A stretch of 8,198 nucleotides of DNA from Thermoplasmatota archaeon (GCA_023475455.1 JAMCVR010000156.1:1-8198), one strand, 5' to 3'. Positions 1 through 6,498 are shown, counted from the stretch's first letter. Notes: generated by a model not told the origin, from the sequence alone. Made by a program: numbers and translations.

Positions 1-641
1 GTGCGGTCGCCGACGCCGATGGCCAGCGCGCCGCCCGACCCCCCTTCGCCGACGATGCTGCAGATGATCGGCGTTTTCAGTTCGGCCATCACGTACAGAT
101 TGCGCGCGATGGCTTCGGACTGGCCGCGTTCCTCGGCGCCGATGCCGGGATAGGCGCCCGGGGTGTCGATGAAGGTGAAGATCGGCAGGCCGAACTTCTC
201 GGCCAGGCGCATCAGGCGCAAGGCCTTGCGATAGCCTTCGGGACGCGGCATGCCGAAATTGCGGACAATTTTTTCCTTGGTGTCGCGGCCTTTCTGGTGG
301 CCGATCACCATCACCGGCTCGCCGTTGAAGCGCGCCATGCCGCCGACGATCGCGGCGTCGTCGGCATAGGCGCGGTCGCCGTGCAGTTCGGAAAAATCGG
401 TGAACAGTCCCTGCACGTAGTCGAGCGTGTAGGGTCGCTGCGGATGGCGCGCCACCTGCGACACCTGCCAGGCGTTGAGCTTGGCATAGATGTCCTTGGT
501 CAGCGTCTGGCTCTTTTTCTGCAGGCGGCGGATTTCCTCCGAGATATCGAGGGCGGAGTCGTCCTGCACGAAGCGCAGTTCTTCGATCTTGGCTTCGAGC
601 TCGGCGATCGGCTGCTCGAAGTCGAGGAAGGTGATTTTCAT
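1..641 (-). CDS. accA: Acetyl-CoA carboxylase carboxyltransferase subunit alpha (C-terminus beyond window)
   Basis: AccA pairs with AccD to form the carboxyltransferase half of acetyl-CoA carboxylase. It moves the carboxyl group from carboxybiotin on AccB to acetyl-CoA to make malonyl-CoA, the first committed step of fatty acid synthesis, in the cytosol. The visible 213 residues start [20 protein letters not shown] and align by eye with the N-terminal two thirds of E. coli AccA (319 aa). They include a charged helical N-terminus, the [11 protein letters not shown] segment, the [16 protein letters not shown] segment, [10 protein letters not shown], and the glycine-rich [16 protein letters not shown] loop at residues 198-213 that forms part of the oxyanion/CoA site. 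The gene runs off the left edge, so the last ~105 residues are unseen. The ATG at 641-639 fits the family N-terminus, but no strong Shine-Dalgarno precedes it. It lies 81 bp downstream of slyD on the same strand. Confidence 0.97.
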   Translation of the reverse strand, partial: MKITFLDFEQPIAELEAKIEELRFVQDDSALDISEEIRRLQKKSQTLTKDIYAKLNAWQVSQVARHPQRPYTLDYVQGLFTDFSELHGDRAYADDAAIVGGMARFNGEPVMVIGHQKGRDTKEKIVRNFGMPRPEGYRKALRLMRLAEKFGLPIFTFIDTPGAYPGIGAEERGQSEAIARNLYVMAELKTPIICSIVGEGGSGGALAIGVGDR

Positions 642-686
642 CGGTGGTCTTTAATCAGGCTGTCACGGAAAACAGGTCAGCCGGGC

Positions 687-695
687 ATTTTAGCA
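687..695 (-). promoter_or_regulatory. Candidate extended -10 promoter for accA
   Basis: In the 81-bp slyD-accA gap the minus strand reads TGCTAAAAT, which is a TGn extension followed by TAAAAT (5/6 to the sigma70 -10). No good -35 lies 16-18 bp upstream, as expected for an extended -10 promoter. Transcription would begin near 680 and give a leader of about 40 nt. The hexamer sits in the loop of a short CGGGC/GCCCG inverted repeat (681-699 region), which may be coincidental. accA could equally be read through from slyD. Confidence 0.35.
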
Positions 696-722
696 GCCCG
701 ATGCCATTTCCCATGCGCCCTC

Positions 723-1205
723 TTAATGATGGTGATGGCCGTGCGCGCCGTGCGCGTGGCGGTGCTCGACCTCGTCCGGCGAGGCGGCGCGCACCTCGGC
801 CACCACACACTGGAAATGCACCGCCTGCCCCGCGTAGGGGTGGTTGCCGTCGACCACCACCTTGTCTTCGGCGATGTCGGTCACGGTGTAGAGCATTTCC
901 TCGCTGCCGTCGACCGGCGAGCCGACGAACTGCATGCCGATCTCGATGTCGTCGGGGAAGGCGTCGCGCTGTTCCAGCCGCACCAGATCATCCTCGTATT
1001 CGCCGAAGGCATCGGCCGGCTGCAGCTTGAGGTCGATGGTGTCGCCCACTGCCTTGCCTTCCAGTGCCTGTTCCACCAGCGGGAAAATGTTGTCGTAGCC
1101 GCCGTGCAGGTAACTGACGGGTTCGTCGCTCTCTTCCAGCAGCTTGCCCTCCATGTCGCGAACGATGTAGGTGATGGTGACGACGGTGTCCTTGCCGATG
1201 TTCAA
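723..1205 (-). CDS. slyD: SlyD-like FKBP-type peptidyl-prolyl cis-trans isomerase with His-rich C-terminus
   Basis: The 160-aa protein has the SlyD layout. An N-terminal FKBP half (GKDTVVTITYIVRD, then SYLHGGYDNIFPLVEQALEG and DAFGEY, about residues 4-72) is interrupted by an insert-in-flap chaperone domain (about 73-120). The FKBP fold resumes at VVVDGNHPYAG, and a tail carries eight histidines in residues 148-160. SlyD proteins catalyse prolyl isomerisation, chaperone folding proteins, and bind Ni/Zn through the tail; in E. coli SlyD assists nickel delivery to hydrogenase. This tail is much shorter than E. coli's and has no cysteines. The start is TTG at 1205-1203, with AGGAG seven bases upstream; no ATG lies near the family N-terminus. 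The TTG overlaps the bcp stop (TTGA), so translation is probably coupled. The specific metal role here is inferred. Confidence 0.93.
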   Translation of the reverse strand: MNIGKDTVVTITYIVRDMEGKLLEESDEPVSYLHGGYDNIFPLVEQALEGKAVGDTIDLKLQPADAFGEYEDDLVRLEQRDAFPDDIEIGMQFVGSPVDGSEEMLYTVTDIAEDKVVVDGNHPYAGQAVHFQCVVAEVRAASPDEVEHRHAHGAHGHHHH

Positions 1206-1681
1206 TTGAGTTCTCCTTTGCCCATTAAAGCAACCAGTTGAAGCACTTCCGCCGCGTGACCGCGGCTGGAAACGCCGTACAGGGCGTGACGGATGACGCC
1301 CCGTTTGTCGATGATGAAGGTGGAGCGCACCAGACTTTTACGCATGACGCCGTCCACCTCCTTGTCCTGCAGCACGCCATAGGCTGCGCAGGTCGCCTGT
1401 TCCTTGTCGGCCAGCAGACGCACGCTGATGCCGTGCTTGTCGCGGAATTCGCCGTGCTTGATACAGTCGTCGCGCGACACCCCGAGCACCGTGGCGCCCA
1501 GTTTGGAGAAGTCGCTTTCCAGTTCGGAAAATTCAATGGCTTCTGCCGTGCAGCCCGGCGTGTCGTCGCGCACATAGAAGTACAGCGCGAGCGTCTTGCC
1601 CCGAAACTGGGACAGTTCGACGATGTTCATGTCCGCGTCCGGATTGGAAAAATCCGGCGCGCGGTCTCCCGCTTTCAACAT
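1202..1681 (-). CDS. bcp: Thioredoxin-dependent peroxiredoxin, BCP/PrxQ family
   Basis: BCP/PrxQ enzymes reduce hydrogen peroxide and organic hydroperoxides in the cytosol, usually with electrons from thioredoxin. The 159-aa protein starts MLKAGDRAPDFSNPDAD, the typical N-terminus. It carries the peroxidatic motif DDTPGCT with Cys44, then GVSRDD, LLADKEQATCAAYGV and STFIIDKRGVIRH, which complete the thioredoxin fold. The E. coli-type resolving cysteine five residues after the peroxidatic one is replaced by Ile49. The only other cysteines seen are Cys73 and Cys98, so the enzyme may be 1-Cys or may use a different partner. The ATG at 1681-1679 has GGAG five bases upstream. The stop codon overlaps the slyD TTG start, which makes bcp the first gene of a bcp-slyD(-accA) unit. 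It is divergent from the hydroxylase gene starting at 1754. Confidence 0.95.
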   Translation of the reverse strand: MLKAGDRAPDFSNPDADMNIVELSQFRGKTLALYFYVRDDTPGCTAEAIEFSELESDFSKLGATVLGVSRDDCIKHGEFRDKHGISVRLLADKEQATCAAYGVLQDKEVDGVMRKSLVRSTFIIDKRGVIRHALYGVSSRGHAAEVLQLVALMGKGELN

Positions 1682-1710
1682 GGGGGCTCCACCACGCAAA
1701 TTTCGGCAGC

Positions 1711-1719
1711 ATTCTAACA
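1711..1719 (-). promoter_or_regulatory. Candidate extended -10 promoter for bcp-slyD
   Basis: The minus strand reads TGTTAGAAT in the 72-bp divergent spacer: a TGn extension plus TAGAAT (5/6 to the -10 consensus). The expected start near 1704 gives a leader of about 23 nt containing the GGAG ribosome binding site of bcp. No convincing -35 is present. Position and spacing fit a sigma70 extended -10 promoter; this is pattern-based only. Confidence 0.45.
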
Positions 1720-1740
1720 GGGAGCGCCCGATCACATCGT

Positions 1741-1746
1741 TATAAT
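1741..1746 (+). promoter_or_regulatory. Consensus -10 box directly before the hydroxylase gene (possible leaderless start)
   Basis: TATAAT, a perfect sigma70 -10 hexamer, ends eight bases before the ATG at 1754. Transcription starting 6-8 bases after it would begin at or within a base or two of the start codon, and no Shine-Dalgarno is visible upstream of that ATG. The -35 region (about 1717-1723) is poor. The site is 22 bp from the opposing bcp -10, so the two promoters could interfere. Confidence 0.45.
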
Positions 1747-1753
1747 TCCGCGC

Positions 1754-2869
1754 ATGACGACGACCCTGCTTGGCGGCCTGAGCCCCGCCCGTTTCCTGCG
1801 CGATGTCTGGCACAAGCGCCCGCTCCTGATCCGCAACGCGGTGCCGGGCTTTACCGGCCTCTTGACGCCCGGCGAGATGCAACGGCTGGCCTGCCGCGAC
1901 GATGTCGAGTCGCGCCTGATCCAGGGCAGCGGCACCCGCTGGCAGCTCGATCACGGCCCGTTCGGCAGAAGCGGCTTCAAACGCCTGCCCAAAACCGGGT
2001 GGACGCTGCTGGTGCAGTCGCTCAACCACGTCCTGCCCGAAGCCGACGCGCTGCTGGCGCGCTTCAGCTTCATCCCGCACGCCCGACTCGACGACCTGAT
2101 GGTGAGCTACGCCGTGCCCGGCGGCAGTGTGGGACCGCACTTCGATTCCTACGACGTCTTCCTGCTGCAGGGCCAGGGGCATCGCCGCTGGCAGATCAGC
2201 ACGCAATCCGATCCGGCCCTGCTGGACGATGCGCCGCTGAAAATCCTGCGCCATTTCAAGGCCGAAGAAGAGTGGGTGCTCGGCCCCGGCGACATGCTCT
2301 ACCTGCCGCCGCACGTCGCGCATTACGGCGTCGCCGAAGACGCCTGCATGACCTATTCGATCGGCTTTCGCGCCCCCACATCCGAAGAACTGGCGCACGG
2401 TTTCCTGATGCATCTGCAGGACACGCTCACGCTGGAAGGCCGCTACGCCGATCCCGATTTGCGACTGCAAAGCCACCCCGGCGAAATCAGCCGGGCGATG
2501 CTGGCGCAGATCGAAGACATGATCGCCAACATCAAATGGAGCAAGCGCGACATCGCCGAGTTTTCCGGACGCTATCTGTCCGAACCCAAGCCGAATGTGT
2601 TCTTCGATCCGCCCGAAGCACCGCTCAGCCGCGCGGGCTTCAACAAGGAGGCCAACAGGAAGGGGGTGGCGCTCAATCCCAAATCGCGCCTGCTGTTCGC
2701 AGGCGGACGTTTTTTCATCAATGGCGAGGCCTTTACGCCGGCAGCCGACGAAACCGCCGCGCTGGAGCGACTGGCCGATCGGCGCCATCTCGCGCCGCCC
2801 TTGCCCGCCGCGCTGCGCGAGCGCTTCTATGACTGGTACGAAGCCGGCTGGCTGGAGATCGACGCATGA
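1754..2869 (+). CDS. roxA: JmjC/cupin ribosomal protein uL16 arginine hydroxylase (RoxA/YcfD type)
   Basis: RoxA/YcfD enzymes are Fe(II)/2-oxoglutarate oxygenases that hydroxylate an arginine of ribosomal protein uL16 (L16). The 371-aa protein follows the E. coli YcfD layout. The N-terminus (FLRDVWHKRPLLIRNAV) is followed by VESRLIQGSGTRWQLDHGPF and the JmjC core LDDLMVSYAVPGGSVGPHFD. Iron ligands are His129 and Asp131 in GPHFDSYDVF and His190 in YLPPHVAHYG, and GHRRWQIS supplies the probable 2-oxoglutarate-binding arginine. IGFRAPTSEELAHGF leads into the dimerisation helices, and the C-terminal winged-helix-like region starts at about residue 290. All key residues are present. The start at 1754 fits the family and lacks an SD. 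The stop overlaps the next ATG (ATGA). An exact substrate other than uL16 cannot be excluded from sequence. Confidence 0.92.
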   Translation: MTTTLLGGLSPARFLRDVWHKRPLLIRNAVPGFTGLLTPGEMQRLACRDDVESRLIQGSGTRWQLDHGPFGRSGFKRLPKTGWTLLVQSLNHVLPEADALLARFSFIPHARLDDLMVSYAVPGGSVGPHFDSYDVFLLQGQGHRRWQISTQSDPALLDDAPLKILRHFKAEEEWVLGPGDMLYLPPHVAHYGVAEDACMTYSIGFRAPTSEELAHGFLMHLQDTLTLEGRYADPDLRLQSHPGEISRAMLAQIEDMIANIKWSKRDIAEFSGRYLSEPKPNVFFDPPEAPLSRAGFNKEANRKGVALNPKSRLLFAGGRFFINGEAFTPAADETAALERLADRRHLAPPLPAALRERFYDWYEAGWLEIDA

Positions 2870-3336
2870 ATACCTTTGAAACCCCCGCCGAATTCCGCAC
2901 CGCATTCGACGCGCTGCTGGGAAAGACGCAACGTCAACTGAGACTCTATGACCATGACTTGAGCCTGCTCGACATCGACCATGCGCCGCGCCACGCTGCC
3001 CTGCGCGCGCTGTGCGTGACGGGCGGCGGCCGCCGCATCGAGCTGCTGCTCGACGACATCAGCCTCGTGGCCCGCAAGCATCCCCGCCTGATGCAGCTGG
3101 TGCGCGACTTCGGCCACGTCCTCGAAATCCGCCAGGCCGATCCCGACGCGCCGCGTCCCGATGAGGCTTTCGTGCTCGCCGACCGCCACGGCGTGCTGCT
3201 GCGCGCCGACAAGGCCGCGGTGCGTGGCACGCTCCACCTGGACGACGCGCGCGACGCCGTATTGCTGAATCAGAGTTTCGATGGCATGTGGCAGCGTTCG
3301 CCGGCCGGCGTGTCGGCGACGACGCTGGGGCTGTAA
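2866..3336 (+). CDS. Conserved protein of unknown function (DUF7931-like)
   Basis: The 156-aa protein has no signal peptide, transmembrane segment or cysteine cluster. It opens with TPAEFRTAFDALLGKTQRQL, continues with RLYDHDLSLLDID, then a segment rich in Arg/Leu (RRIELLLDDISLVARKHPRL), DFGHVLEIRQ, and a C-terminal FVLADRHGVLLR..LHLDDARDA stretch. The pattern of an early LYDxDLS and a later FVLAD...LR is what I recall of the DUF7931 proteins, which stand alone or are attached to GNAT acetyltransferases in beta- and gammaproteobacteria. They resemble a degenerate phospholipase-D-like fold with no obvious catalytic HKD motif. This assignment is from memory. It begins with ATGA overlapping the roxA stop, so the two are probably co-translated. 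No function is assigned. Confidence 0.8.
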   Translation: MNTFETPAEFRTAFDALLGKTQRQLRLYDHDLSLLDIDHAPRHAALRALCVTGGGRRIELLLDDISLVARKHPRLMQLVRDFGHVLEIRQADPDAPRPDEAFVLADRHGVLLRADKAAVRGTLHLDDARDAVLLNQSFDGMWQRSPAGVSATTLGL

Positions 3337-3402
3337 GGTTTAACCTAAATTCCTCACCACAGAGACACAGAGAAAGACAAGAAATCAATACTTCGCACAT
3401 GG

Positions 3403-3425
3403 CCACTCACCCGAGAGGTGACTGG
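3403..3425. repeat. Central hairpin of the palindromic element
   Basis: CCACTCACC (3403-3411) pairs with GGTGACTGG (3417-3425) around a 5-base CGAGA loop, with one mismatch in nine. It lies near the middle of the larger inverted repeat. It has no adjacent T-run, so it is not a classical intrinsic terminator by itself. Confidence 0.6.
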
Positions 3426-3458
3426 GTATCACGATGCAAGTCTTTGTTTTTTCCTCTG

Positions 3459-3488
3459 TGTCCCAAGGGATACCGTCCCTGCGGGACA
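3459..3488. repeat. Alternating GTCCC/GGGAC hairpin unit
   Basis: Four complementary blocks alternate: TGTCCC (3459-3464), GGGA (3467-3470), TCCC (3476-3479) and GGGACA (3483-3488). They can form one long hairpin, with the outer 6-bp and inner 4-bp stems around TACCG, or two small hairpins including GTCCC-TGC-GGGAC at 3475-3487. The unit interrupts the series of CTCTGTG repeats in the right arm of the surrounding element and looks like a separate insertion. Confidence 0.6.
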
Positions 3489-3519
3489 TATCTCTGTGCC
3501 TCTGTGGTTCAAATGCGGT

Positions 3520-4329
3520 TTAAAGCCCGCTCAGCCAGTCCAGTTCGGGCTCGCTGAAGCCCGCTGCGCGGCGCGCGGCCAGATTGAACGGCGGCCTCAG
3601 CGGCGGCGCATCGTATTCGACCAGCAACCGGCGAAACGTCGCCTCGGGTTCCAGGCCGCGCGCCGCGCACAACCAGCCGAACCAGCGGCTGCCGACGGCG
3701 ACGTGGCCGATCTCGTCGCGTTCGATGACGGCGAGAATCTCGACCATGCGCAGGTCGTTCACGGCCTTCAGTTTGTCGACGATCAGCGGCGTGGCGTCGA
3801 GCCCGCGCGCTTCCAGCACGCGCGGCACCAGCGCCATGCGCACCAGCGGATCGTGCGCGGTTTTCAGCGCCATCTCCCACAGGCCGCCGTGCGCGGGGAA
3901 GTCGCCGTAGGCGACACCCAGCGTCGCCAGGTGCGCGTTCAGCAGATCGAAGTGCAGCGCTTCCTCGTCGACCACCCGCAGCCAGTCGGCGTAATACGCC
4001 GGCGGCATGCCGGCAAAGCGGTGGGCGGCGTCGAGCGCCAGGTTGATCGCGTTGAATTCGATATGCGCCAGCGCATGGATGAGCGCGGCGCGGCCGGGCG
4101 GGGTGTCGGCGCGGCGGCGCGGCACTTTTTGCGGCGGAATCAGTTCGGGTTTCTCCGGTTGCCCCGGCCGGTCGATCGGCGTGCGGGCGGCGTCGGCCGC
4201 AACATCCAGACGGCCGGCCTGCCAGTCCGCAACCAGCGCGTGCGCGCAGGCGACCTTGGCCGCCGGCTCCCTCGTCTGCAGGCAGGCAGCGAGCCGCCCG
4301 GGCAGCGGCGCTAGCGCCGGTCCACCCAC
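3520..4329 (-). CDS. DUF455 ferritin-like (diiron) domain protein
   Basis: The 269-aa protein is mainly helical and carries a ferritin-like four-helix metal site. It is seen as HIEFNAINLALDA (Glu91), DEEALHF (Glu123-x-x-His126), RVLEARGLDATP (Glu173) and ERDEIGHV (Glu206-x-x-His209). This E / ExxH / E / ExxH pattern matches the DUF455 family, related to MiaE-type diiron tRNA hydroxylases; its substrate is, as far as I know, not established. A Pro-rich linker (PERKPELIPP-like, about residues 51-75) precedes the domain. The chosen start is GTG at 4329-4327 with AGG six bases upstream. No ATG occurs before about residue 108, so this start is plausible but uncertain. It overlaps the lptG end by 19 bp on the same strand, which suggests cotranscription with lptFG. 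It converges on the gene at 2866-3336. Confidence 0.87.
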   Translation of the reverse strand: MGGPALAPLPGRLAACLQTREPAAKVACAHALVADWQAGRLDVAADAARTPIDRPGQPEKPELIPPQKVPRRRADTPPGRAALIHALAHIEFNAINLALDAAHRFAGMPPAYYADWLRVVDEEALHFDLLNAHLATLGVAYGDFPAHGGLWEMALKTAHDPLVRMALVPRVLEARGLDATPLIVDKLKAVNDLRMVEILAVIERDEIGHVAVGSRWFGWLCAARGLEPEATFRRLLVEYDAPPLRPPFNLAARRAAGFSEPELDWLSGL

Positions 4330-5384
4330 CGGATGCCTGCCAATGCGATGGCCAGAAAGATCAGCAGCGGCAGGATCGCCACCACGACAGCGGGCCAGTC
4401 ATTCAGCAAACCGAGGTGACCGAACAGACGGCTCAGCAGATGGAAGCCGAGACCGGCCAGAATGCCGATGAAAATCTTGCCGCTGGTGCCGCCGGCACGC
4501 GGCCCCTGGATGGCGAACGGCATGGCGATCAGCATCATGATCGGGATGACGAAGGGGCTGATGAATTTCGACCACAAGGCGAGTTCGTAACGCGTCGCTT
4601 TCTGGTTGTTTTCCTTGAGGTGCGCCACGTAGCGCCATAAGGTACGCGCCGACATCTTTTCCGGTGCGACCAGCAACACGCTGAGGATGTCGGGCGTCAA
4701 CACCGATTGCCAGTCCTGGCGCGCGCTGCGCGTCGCCCGAATGCCGTCGCTGCCGAAGCGCGTTTCCATGACCTGCTGCAAATCCCAGGTCTGGCCGCCG
4801 CGCCAGCCGGCCTGTTCGGCGGCGCGGATCCAGCTCAGGCTGCCCTCGGCATCGAAGCCGTAAATCTCGATGCCACGCAGGGTATTGTCGGGCATCACTT
4901 CGCGCACATTGATGAAGGCGCTGCCGTCCTTGACCCACAGTCCGGAGCGGAATTGCTGCGCCACCACCGAACGGGTGGCCAGCAGTTTGTAGCGCTGCGC
5001 GGCCTGTTCCGACCACGGTGCCACGTATTCGCCGAGCACCAGCACCAGCAGCGACAGCAACACGCCGATCAGCGCGAAATACCCCGCCACCCGCCAGTTG
5101 GACAGGCCCGATACGCGCATCACCGCATATTCCGAATTGCCCACCAGGCGCGACAGCGCGAACAGCGTGCCGAGCACGGCCGCCACCGGCAGGATTTCAT
5201 ACAGATGCCCGGGGACATTGAGCGCCACCACCACGACAGCCTGTCCCAGGCCGTAATCGTTGCGTCCCAGGCTGCCGAGTTCCTGCATCACGTCGAAAAA
5301 CGCGAACAACACCATCAGCGCCAGCAACACGAAGCCCGACGCCACCAGCACCTGCCCTGCCAGATAACGCGCAAGCAGCGTCAT
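4311..5384 (-). CDS. lptG: LPS export ABC transporter permease LptG
   Basis: LptG is an inner-membrane subunit of LptB2FG. It extracts lipopolysaccharide from the inner membrane and passes it to LptC and the periplasmic bridge. The 357-aa protein (family about 360) starts MTLLARYLAGQVLVASGFVL. It has three N-terminal membrane segments (about residues 10-32, 60-80 and 100-122), with the cytoplasmic coupling region SEYAVMRVSGLSNWRV between them, which contacts the LptB ATPase. A periplasmic beta-jellyroll domain follows (about 125-265, including LWVKDGSAFINVREV). Three C-terminal membrane segments follow, with FVIPIMMLIAMPFA and GILAGLGFHLLSRLFGHLGL. The start codon has GGGAGG five bases upstream and overlaps the lptF stop (ATGA), so the two partners are translated together. 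Its 3' end overlaps the DUF455 gene. Confidence 0.97.
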   Translation of the reverse strand: MTLLARYLAGQVLVASGFVLLALMVLFAFFDVMQELGSLGRNDYGLGQAVVVVALNVPGHLYEILPVAAVLGTLFALSRLVGNSEYAVMRVSGLSNWRVAGYFALIGVLLSLLVLVLGEYVAPWSEQAAQRYKLLATRSVVAQQFRSGLWVKDGSAFINVREVMPDNTLRGIEIYGFDAEGSLSWIRAAEQAGWRGGQTWDLQQVMETRFGSDGIRATRSARQDWQSVLTPDILSVLLVAPEKMSARTLWRYVAHLKENNQKATRYELALWSKFISPFVIPIMMLIAMPFAIQGPRAGGTSGKIFIGILAGLGFHLLSRLFGHLGLLNDWPAVVVAILPLLIFLAIALAGIRWVDRR

Positions 5385-6460
5385 GCATGCCTCCCGCGCG
5401 GAGCATATTGCCGATTGCGCTGGTAAAACAGGGCGGCCGCGGCGAACAGCATCAGCAGGTGCGAAGCGGACATTCCCACCCAGGGATTGAGCTTTTCCTG
5501 CGCCACCCAGGCCTGCGACAGCGACAGCAGGTTGTTGTAGACGAAATACAGCAGCAGCGCGATCACCAGGCCGTAGGAGCGGCGCGCCCGCGTGTTGACA
5601 TAACTCAGCGGAATGGCCATGACGGCGAGAATCAGCGCCGAGACCGGCACGCCCAGCCGCCACAGCAGTTCGGCGCGCGCAGGCGGGGCGGCGTCGGCCA
5701 GCAGCGCGTCCACCGGCGCCTGGCGGACGCCGGTTTCCCCGGCGCCGGCGGCAAGCGGATCGAGCCGCATCCAGTAACGCTCGAACTTCACGATGCGGTA
5801 GTCGAGCTGGCCGGGCGTGCCTTCGTAGCGGCGCCCGTCCTTGAACACCAGGTAGCGCGAGCCGTCGGGCAGCCGGGTGTGATTGCCTTCGCGCGCCACC
5901 ACCAGGCCGAGCTGGCCGTCGATGCGAGACTGCATGAACACGTTGCGCACGATGCCGGTCAGCGGGTTGAGCGACTCGACGTAATAGACGCGCTGACTGG
6001 AGCCGGATTCGGCAAACAGGCCGGGGACGATCAGCGCGCTTTCGCTGCGGCTCTTCAGGTCCTGGCGATATTCGTTTTTCTTGGTCTGCATCCACGGGTT
6101 GAGCACCAGCGTCAGCAGCAGGATGACCAGCGAAAACGGCACCGCGAAGACCAGCACCGGCCGCATCCACTGCGTCAGCGACAGGCCGGCGTTGAGCCAG
6201 ATGACCATTTCGCTGTCTCGCCACATGCGCGACAAGGGCAGCAATACGCCGGCAAACAGCGCAATCGTCATCAATACCGGCAAAAAATACAGCAGCGAGA
6301 ATCCAAGGAAGGCGAACACCGCCTCGTTGGCAAGCTCGCCGCGCGCCACGTCGCCGAGCAGACGGATGAACAGCACCACCAGCGCGATCGCGATCAGCAC
6401 CGTCAGCACGGCGCCGGTGGTGAGGCCCATCTCGCGGGTCAGCGCGCGGCGATAGAGCAT
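5381..6460 (-). CDS. lptF: LPS export ABC transporter permease LptF (complete copy)
   Basis: LptF is the partner permease of LptG in the LPS exporter. The 359-aa protein (E. coli 366) begins [20 protein letters not shown]. It has membrane segments at about residues 14-35, 50-75 and 100-122, and the coupling region [20 protein letters not shown]. The periplasmic jellyroll domain spans about 125-265 (VYYVESLNPLTGIVRNVF, YLVFKDGRRYEG), and three C-terminal segments start at LWRLGVPVSALILAVMAIPL. ATG 6460-6458 fits the usual LptF N-terminus; an in-frame ATG at 6505-6503 would add 15 residues and is less likely. SD is weak (GGAA). The first ~85 codons lie inside the left copy of the 605-bp duplication and are repeated at 6810-7065. 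The reading frame crosses the repeat edge intact, so this is the functional copy. Confidence 0.96.
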   Translation of the reverse strand: MLYRRALTREMGLTTGAVLTVLIAIALVVLFIRLLGDVARGELANEAVFAFLGFSLLYFLPVLMTIALFAGVLLPLSRMWRDSEMVIWLNAGLSLTQWMRPVLVFAVPFSLVILLLTLVLNPWMQTKKNEYRQDLKSRSESALIVPGLFAESGSSQRVYYVESLNPLTGIVRNVFMQSRIDGQLGLVVAREGNHTRLPDGSRYLVFKDGRRYEGTPGQLDYRIVKFERYWMRLDPLAAGAGETGVRQAPVDALLADAAPPARAELLWRLGVPVSALILAVMAIPLSYVNTRARRSYGLVIALLLYFVYNNLLSLSQAWVAQEKLNPWVGMSASHLLMLFAAAALFYQRNRQYAPRGRHA

Positions 6461-6498
6461 CGGGCGTTCCGGAAAGCGTTCGCGACACGAACGGACTT

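Larger units (their letters stand above)
3337..3525. repeat. Palindromic intergenic repeat element with ACCACAGAG-type arms
   Basis: The gap between two convergent genes is one large imperfect palindrome. The inner arms are 3356-3373 (ACCACAGAGACACAGAGA) and 3491-3508, whose reverse complement differs at only one of 18 bases. Outside them, GGTTTAACC..AAATT at 3338-3351 partly mirrors AAAT..GGTTTAAAGC at 3511-3525, so the outer edge touches the stop codon of the DUF455 gene. A further CTCTGTG unit lies at 3454-3460. No coding sequence is evident inside. The form suggests a dispersed, MITE-like or REP-like element; copy number in the genome is unknown. As RNA it could fold and serve as a two-way terminator. 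Confidence 0.75.

Noticed and set aside
297..1241. Plus-strand 314-codon ORF, and other long plus-strand ORFs at 3418-4314, 4707-5426 and 5387-6502
   Set aside because: All lie antisense to well-supported genes (accA/slyD, DUF455, lptG, lptF) and show the His/Gln/Arg-rich composition typical of antisense frames in high-GC DNA.
1202..2905. Long minus-strand frame of 567 codons that includes bcp
   Set aside because: Only the last 159 codons (from 1681) match a family. The rest is antisense to roxA and reads as Arg/Gly/Gln-rich high-GC shadow sequence; the bcp ATG with GGAG is the right start.
3337..3525. CRISPR array or small ORF in the repeat-rich intergenic region
   Set aside because: The repeats are inverted rather than regularly spaced direct repeats with spacers, and the short frames crossing the region have no SD or recognisable protein.
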